From: VGPI01 sp964482845
GTDB taxonomy: Bacteria > Cloacimonadota > Cloacimonadia > Cloacimonadales > Cloacimonadaceae
Direction: 5' to 3'
Length of the DNA: 18,974 bases
NCBI GenBank assembly: GCA_964482845.1
Contig: CAYZZE010000039.1
Span: forward strand, 1 to 18,974
The notes beneath the pieces were generated by a model. The model was not told the DNA's origin. It worked only from the letters and a program-made list of their open reading frames with translations, and made no database searches. Each line of letters starts with the position of its first letter. The stretch's first letter is position 1. A program made the translations under genes and the position numbers. Positions 14,676-18,974 of this stretch are shown here, in pieces.

Positions 14676-16817
14676 ATGGGCAAGATAGAAAGAAAACTGC
14701 TCGCTGAATACGGGTATGAGTTACGTCCCATCGACAAAGGCTACAACCGGCGCACCCTCTATATAAACTTGGGCACCCGGGAGATCGCCGAAAAACCGGT
14801 AAGCGATCTGATGGTCGAGAAATTCGTCGGGGGCAAGGGATTTGACCTTTATTTGATGTGGCATGGCGTAAAAGACAACACGAAGTGGAACGATCCGGAG
14901 AACGAGATCTGTATATCCTTCGGTCCTTTATGCGGCAATACCAACTATCCCGGATCTGGTAAATCGATCGTCACCACGATTTCTCCACTTACTGGAATTC
15001 CGGTCGATTGCAACGTTGGCGGTCATTTCGGACCTTATGCCAAGTTTGCCGGCTTTGATGCCATCGAACTGCAGGGTAAAGCTAAAGAGGAGATCATCGT
15101 CTATATCGATGGAGACAAAGGACTTATCCGCATCGTGACGGCACCGGACGTAGAGATCAACAGCCATATCCTTGCCGAACGGCTGATCGAAGAATTTGCC
15201 GATAGTCCAGATAAATACCAGTTTGTGTCGGTCGTTTCTGCCGGTCGTGGGGCTGATCATTGTGATATCAGTTGCCTCAATTTTTCCTTCTGGGACAAAA
15301 GGCGCAAGGTAGCACGGCTCAAGCAAGCAGGTCGTGGCGGCACCGGACGCGTTTTTCGTGACAAGAAGATCAAAGCACTGGTCGTCAAATACTCCGGTCT
15401 CAAAGGCGACACCAATAACCCTGTCGATCTGAATATGCTCCAGGAGACCGGGCTCAAGCTCCACCGTGAGATCGAAAAAGGCGATGCTCATCAATGCCAT
15501 ATGCGTGAATGCGGAACCGCACATCTGATGGAGATCATGAATGATTATGATCTTTTACCGATTCGCAACTTCAAGTATGGTCAGATGCCCGAGGCGATCG
15601 GACTGGCATCCTGGGAATTTAAGAAACTCTTTACCCAAAACATGCCGGATGGCTGTTGGTATGGCTGCTCCCTGTCCTGTTGCAAGGCGGTGGACAATTT
15701 CGTCCCCCGTTCCGGACCGTACAAAGGACATAAGGTCTGTGTGGATGGACCCGAATATGAGACAGGCGCCGGATGCGGCTCAAACCTATGCATCTGGGAT
15801 CCAAAGGACGTGGTGGAACTCAATTTCTACTGCGATACCTATGGTATAGACACGATCTCATTTGGCACTTGTGTCGCGTTTGCCATGGAGTGTTATGAAA
15901 ACGGAATCTTGGACAAGGATAAGACTGGTGGCCTCGATCTCGCCTGGGGAAATGCCGATGCCGCCTTTGAGATATTGCACCAAATGGCACGTGGTGAGGG
16001 TTTTGGCGTGACCGTAGGCCAAGGCGTCCGCAAAATGAAGGAGATCTTTGCCCGCGAGTATGGCGCCGATCCCAGTTTCCTCCACGATATCGGTATGGAA
16101 GCAAAGGGATTGGAATATTCCCAGTATATGAGCAAAGAATCCCTTGCCCAACAGGGTGGATACACTCTGGCGCTCAAAGGTCCGCAGCATGATGAGGCCT
16201 GGCTGATCTTTATGGATATGGTCAATAACCATATCCCGACCTTTGAGGACAAAGCCGAGGCGCTGCATTATTTTCCGATGTTCCGCACCTGGTTTGGTCT
16301 GCAAGGACTATGCAAACTCCCATGGAATGACATCGAACCCGAGGACAATGCTCAGACCGATGAACCCGCCAAGGTTCCGGAACACGTGCAAAACTACGTT
16401 CAGATCTACCGTGCGATCACTGGCAAACCCTTGGATAAGCACGAATTGATCCGCCAGTCCGAACGGGTCTATAACTTCCAGAAGGTCTTTTGCATGCGTA
16501 TGGGCAAGGGACGCCGGACCGACGATGTCCCACCCTACCGTGCCGTCGGACCCGTCACCGGGGAAGAATACCTTTCCCGGGCGGAGCGCTATGACAACCA
16601 ATTGCAAGACAAGATCGGCATCGATCCCCAAGGCAAGAGTGTCGAGGAAAAGATGGCCATCTTGCGCGCCTATCGTGAAGACCAGTATCAACAATTGATC
16701 GACGCTGTCTATAAACGTAAGGGCTGGACTCCCGAAGGCGTGCCCACCATCGAACATCTGCAAAATATCGGTATGGATCTGCCCGAAGTGATCGAAGTCG
16801 TAAAAAGATACCTTTAA
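14676..16817 (+). CDS. Aldehyde:ferredoxin oxidoreductase family (tungsten/molybdenum bis-pterin)
   Basis: 713 residues, longer than the classical ~605-residue AOR and closer to YdhV (about 700). The family oxidises aldehydes or related substrates at a tungsten or molybdenum bis-pyranopterin site with one [4Fe-4S] cluster. N-terminal features include GGKGFDLYLM, GPLCGNTNYPGSGK and NVGGHFGPYAKFAGFDA. GRGGTGRVF begins at 219. The cluster cysteines are C327, C331 and C335 (GCWYGCSLSCCK), then C546 in LCKLPW. The first spacing is three residues rather than the two seen in Pyrococcus AOR. The start ATG has AAGGAG upstream. With the polyferredoxin it forms a two-gene unit ended by a terminator. The substrate is not readable; reversible acid-aldehyde chemistry, or a YdhV-like unknown reaction, are both possible. 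W versus Mo is undecided. Confidence 0.9.
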   Translation: MGKIERKLLAEYGYELRPIDKGYNRRTLYINLGTREIAEKPVSDLMVEKFVGGKGFDLYLMWHGVKDNTKWNDPENEICISFGPLCGNTNYPGSGKSIVTTISPLTGIPVDCNVGGHFGPYAKFAGFDAIELQGKAKEEIIVYIDGDKGLIRIVTAPDVEINSHILAERLIEEFADSPDKYQFVSVVSAGRGADHCDISCLNFSFWDKRRKVARLKQAGRGGTGRVFRDKKIKALVVKYSGLKGDTNNPVDLNMLQETGLKLHREIEKGDAHQCHMRECGTAHLMEIMNDYDLLPIRNFKYGQMPEAIGLASWEFKKLFTQNMPDGCWYGCSLSCCKAVDNFVPRSGPYKGHKVCVDGPEYETGAGCGSNLCIWDPKDVVELNFYCDTYGIDTISFGTCVAFAMECYENGILDKDKTGGLDLAWGNADAAFEILHQMARGEGFGVTVGQGVRKMKEIFAREYGADPSFLHDIGMEAKGLEYSQYMSKESLAQQGGYTLALKGPQHDEAWLIFMDMVNNHIPTFEDKAEALHYFPMFRTWFGLQGLCKLPWNDIEPEDNAQTDEPAKVPEHVQNYVQIYRAITGKPLDKHELIRQSERVYNFQKVFCMRMGKGRRTDDVPPYRAVGPVTGEEYLSRAERYDNQLQDKIGIDPQGKSVEEKMAILRAYREDQYQQLIDAVYKRKGWTPEGVPTIEHLQNIGMDLPEVIEVVKRYL

Positions 16818-16848
16818 TCAAAACCTAATCAGTTAAGCAATAGGCATT

Positions 16849-16880
16849 AAGCCACCCTGACTGACCGTCCTGGGTGGCTT
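16849..16880 (+). terminator. Intrinsic terminator after the aldehyde oxidoreductase
   Basis: A 9-bp GC-rich stem (AAGCCACCC at 16849-16857 with GGGTGGCTT at 16872-16880) is followed by TTGCCTT. It ends 22 bases before the next start codon. This leaves little room for a separate promoter, so the downstream transporter genes may be transcribed by read-through or from a promoter inside 16818-16848. Confidence 0.8.
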
Positions 16881-16902
16881 TTGCCTTATAAGGAGAGATA
16901 TT

Positions 16903-17814
16903 ATGAAAAGAGTAGTCATTATTTTGGTTGCGCTGGTAGCGCTATTTGCCGTCGGCTGCCGCACCAAGCAGGAGGTCTTGCGTTTCGGCATCATCAAGCC
17001 CTCGATCGATCATTTGCCATATACCTGGGGTGTGGAGAAGGGAGCAATCGATAAGGCGAAGTATCAAACCATAGCATTCACCAGCGGCTGGGAAATCCAG
17101 GAAGCATTGGTAGCGGGCAGGATCGATGCCGCCATCATTCCCTTTACTTATGTATGGAATGCCGCTACCCAAGGACATCCGGTCAGGACGATATCATTCT
17201 TTGAGCGCGAGACGGATGGGATTTTGGCTCAGCCACATATTCGGTCACCGCAGGATCTCGAAGGCAGGAAGGTCGGATTGCTCAGGGCTTCCACGCTGGA
17301 TGTCCTCTGGCAGGACTATGCGAAACGAGAAGGGATATCAGCCCAACCGATATATTTCCGGACGCCTTCGGAAGCAGTATCGGCCTTGCAAAACCGCGAT
17401 CTGGACGCCATCGTCACTTATGTGCCGATCATCAATAAACTCAGCGACAAATTCAATGTGATCCACTGGTTTGGCGACTTCCACCCTGCTCATCCATGTT
17501 GCGACCTGGCAGTCAATACAGCGCAGATAACTCCCGGTAAAAAGAAACTCCTGATCGATCTTTACAGCAACCTGGAGAGGGCGATAAACGCCATGACAGA
17601 CGATCAGGATTCAGTTCGCCAGTTTGTCCGGGAGTATTACGGGCTGACCCATAGCCAAGCCGATTCCGCTTTGGAGCATACCATCTTCCGCATGGGTCTG
17701 GATGAAAGCGGTAAACGTTTTCAGCGTGAGATGGCTGTGTATTCGTGGGAAAGCGGTTACCTGAAAGCGATACCAAACTTAGACGATGTCTATTGGGATC
17801 TGGGGATAAGGTGA
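16903..17814 (+). CDS. Lipoprotein substrate-binding protein of an ABC importer (NMT1/SsuA-like)
   Basis: 303 residues. The lipoprotein signal MKRVVIILVALVALFAVGC places the modified cysteine at 19. The mature part follows the NitT/TauT/SsuA/ThiY-like fold: an opening LRFGIIKP strand, then EIQEALVAGRIDAAIIPFT, SPQDLEGRKVGLLRAST, and ALQNRDLDAIVTYVPI. These segments recur in binding proteins for small organic anions, taurine or sulfonates, nitrate and thiamine precursors. A Cys-Cys pair (HPCCDLAVN) is a possible special feature. The start ATG has AAGGAGA upstream. The stop overlaps the permease start by four bases. The ligand is unknown. The place after a tungsten or molybdenum enzyme is suggestive, but the protein is not of the TupA or WtpA type. 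Confidence 0.82.
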   Translation: MKRVVIILVALVALFAVGCRTKQEVLRFGIIKPSIDHLPYTWGVEKGAIDKAKYQTIAFTSGWEIQEALVAGRIDAAIIPFTYVWNAATQGHPVRTISFFERETDGILAQPHIRSPQDLEGRKVGLLRASTLDVLWQDYAKREGISAQPIYFRTPSEAVSALQNRDLDAIVTYVPIINKLSDKFNVIHWFGDFHPAHPCCDLAVNTAQITPGKKKLLIDLYSNLERAINAMTDDQDSVRQFVREYYGLTHSQADSALEHTIFRMGLDESGKRFQREMAVYSWESGYLKAIPNLDDVYWDLGIR

Positions 17815-18425
17815 ATCTGCTTTTTCAGGATATTGCCATCACTCTGGGAAGGGTAACGCTCTGGACGATAGTGAGTTGGTTCAGCGGAATGCTCATCGGT
17901 TTTCTTTGTTACCGCAGCAAAACTCTGGATCACATGCTGTTACTGCCGGTCAATTTCATCCGTCATATCTCGCCTTTTTGCTGGCTGCCTTTGATTATCA
18001 TCATCGCCGGCATCGGTGAAATCGCGGTTGGGATCACCCTACTGATCTCCATGGCTTTTCATTGCGTGATCATCACGATCGAGATGCTGCGATCCATTCC
18101 GAAGGAGATCATCGAACAGGCACGGCTGGATGGGACAAACGGATGGACTATGCTCCGCTACATTGAACTTCCCGTCAGCAAAGCAGCGATCATTGATCTC
18201 TTCCGCGTTCTTTGGGGAGTCGGTTGGAGCGCGGTGATCGCTGCTGAAATGCTGGGCGTTAGCAGCGGAATGGGATATCGTCTTCTGGATTTCCGTTACC
18301 TGTTGCGCTATCGTGATATGTTGCTTTACGTATTCATCATTGGTATGATTGGCATCGGCACCGACTATCTCTTGCGCTATGTCAAGCGAATCTTGCTGGG
18401 ATTCGATCCAATCCCGAACCCCTGA
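17811..18425 (+). CDS. ABC transporter permease (SsuC/TauC-like)
   Basis: 204 residues from the GTG at 17811, which overlaps the binding-protein stop (GTGA). An in-frame ATG at 17745 would overlap it by 70 bases and adds a charged, non-membrane start, so the GTG is preferred. About five to six membrane segments are visible. The EAA loop that docks the ATPase reads EQARLDGTNGWTMLRYIELP (residues about 102-121), the pattern of the BPD_transp_1 family. It is somewhat shorter than usual SsuC proteins (about 250). No ATP-binding subunit follows: the next 105 bases are empty and then repeats begin. The ATPase must be encoded elsewhere, beyond the window, or be lost. Confidence 0.85.
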   Translation: MNLLFQDIAITLGRVTLWTIVSWFSGMLIGFLCYRSKTLDHMLLLPVNFIRHISPFCWLPLIIIIAGIGEIAVGITLLISMAFHCVIITIEMLRSIPKEIIEQARLDGTNGWTMLRYIELPVSKAAIIDLFRVLWGVGWSAVIAAEMLGVSSGMGYRLLDFRYLLRYRDMLLYVFIIGMIGIGTDYLLRYVKRILLGFDPIPNP

Positions 18426-18531
18426 TCAATGTCCAGGATGATCCAATGTTGAAGTGGGTAGTACAAACTGGGATCACAAGTTATTGAGGTGTGAGAAAAC
18501 AATACCATCCGCTCTCAGTGCTATTAGATGT

Positions 18532-18766
18532 TAGGCGGTGGTTTCAACCACCGTTTCGGATCGAAAGAGTACATACGGAGCGTGCGGGTTTTTAGACATT
18601 GTGAGGACTTCAGTCCGAACAAGTGAAGCACTCCCAGCATACAAAAAAAATTTTCCCTGTCCGGTGGGAGGGGGATCACACTCGGACTGAAGTTCTCGAA
18701 AGGTCCGGATGCCCTTGCGGGTTGATCCCTGGTAACGTTCTGAACGGTGACTGAAGTCACCGCCTA
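18532..18766. repeat. REP-like palindromic element with inverted ends
   Basis: The ends are inverted copies: TAGGCGGTG at 18532-18540 and CACCGCCTA at 18758-18766. Each end folds into its own hairpin (18536-18553 on the left; 18745-18762 on the right). Two inner segments, 18603-18618 and 18682-18697, are inverted partners with 15 of 16 bases paired and carry GGACTTCAGTCC-type palindromes. The whole ~235 bases is a nested imperfect palindrome with no convincing gene. This is the look of a non-autonomous REP/BIME-type element mobilised by a Y1-family transposase, though no transposase is in view. The 105 bases before it (18426-18531) show nothing. Confidence 0.65.
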
Positions 18767-18844
18767 GCACTTGACAAGGGTGGAATGATGACAGGTCTTG
18801 TCCGACAGAACTCGATAGTTTGCATGTTACTCCAGTGCCAATCG

Positions 18845-18974
18845 CTATGAATCGTTCAATGGTCTGAAGAAGGTTCAGATTCAAGCGAAATGGTGTTTCT
18901 GCCATTATCCTCCCTGCTCCATAACCTTAGTATAACCTTACGACCGTAAGGTTATACTAAGGTTATACTAAGGT
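18845..18974 (-). repeat. Palindrome-associated repeat, copy 3 (inverted, at window end)
   Basis: The core 18921-18966 has the same 21-bp arms and GACC loop as 9626-9671. It is followed by a further 11-bp unit that runs off the window. Reading leftward on the minus strand the flank is GGAGCAGGGAGGATAATGG, then text coding PFRLNLNLLQT, which matches the first ~40 bases of the repeat body in copies 1 and 2. After that the similarity fades (about 18845). A 124-codon minus frame starts at this ATG and has a good ribosome site. However, it runs through the REP-like element to 18531 and has no recognisable features, so I treat it as doubtful. Confidence 0.8.

Noticed and set aside
18531..18905. 124-codon minus-strand frame starting in repeat copy 3
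   Set aside because: It has a good ribosome site, but most of its length is the REP-like palindrome, whose translation is not protein-like. Only the first ~15 codons match the repeat family.

Overview
The window looks like a chromosomal stretch (most of a metagenome contig or all of one) from an anaerobic, fermentative bacterium of the FCB group. Candidatus Cloacimonadota is the best guess. That guess rests on a secreted repeat protein ending in a type IX (Por) secretion C-terminal signal (NYPNPFNPSTTISF, followed by an IYNVKG and VYMYRL pattern), on several ferredoxin-dependent enzymes (2-oxoacid:ferredoxin oxidoreductase, tungsten-type aldehyde:ferredoxin oxidoreductase), and on the absence of any respiratory oxidase. 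The phylum is inferred from these features and was not confirmed by a search.

Left half, minus strand (read from high to low coordinates). A predicted GTPase of the cyclic-2,3-diphosphoglycerate-synthetase type (9047-7734) is followed by a hairpin, carbamate kinase (7606-6659) and a small lipoprotein gene that appears frameshifted (6645-6380). Next come a tRNA-Ala(GGC) with a plausible promoter, a strong hairpin, and a tight five-gene run: transketolase, 2-oxoacid:ferredoxin oxidoreductase gamma-alpha fusion and beta subunits, a NapH-like membrane iron-sulfur protein, and a membrane-anchored two-cluster ferredoxin (6173-409). This run suggests a route from sugar phosphates to 2-oxoacids to reduced ferredoxin, with a membrane protein as electron outlet.

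Centre (9100-10226). This region holds a decayed, orphan type IX sorting domain on the minus strand. Beside it is a repeat with a perfect 21-bp-arm palindrome built from 11-bp units (GGTTATACTAA), and then degenerate coding-like sequence.

Right half, plus strand. A ~1009-residue secreted protein has about 16 propeller-like repeats and a type IX sorting tail. It is followed by a membrane M50-like metalloprotease, a 29-codon ORF, a four-cluster polyferredoxin and an aldehyde:ferredoxin oxidoreductase family enzyme (the last two as an electron-wire plus catalytic subunit pair). A terminator separates these from a lipoprotein substrate-binding protein and a permease of an ABC importer with no ATPase gene in view.

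The right end (18426-18974) holds a palindromic REP-like element and a third, inverted copy of the 11-bp-unit repeat. The first 14 bases of the window equal the last 14, and joining the ends would rebuild a complete repeat core. The sequence is therefore either a contig broken at a genome-wide repeat or, less likely, a circular molecule. The repeat family is the least explained structure here.
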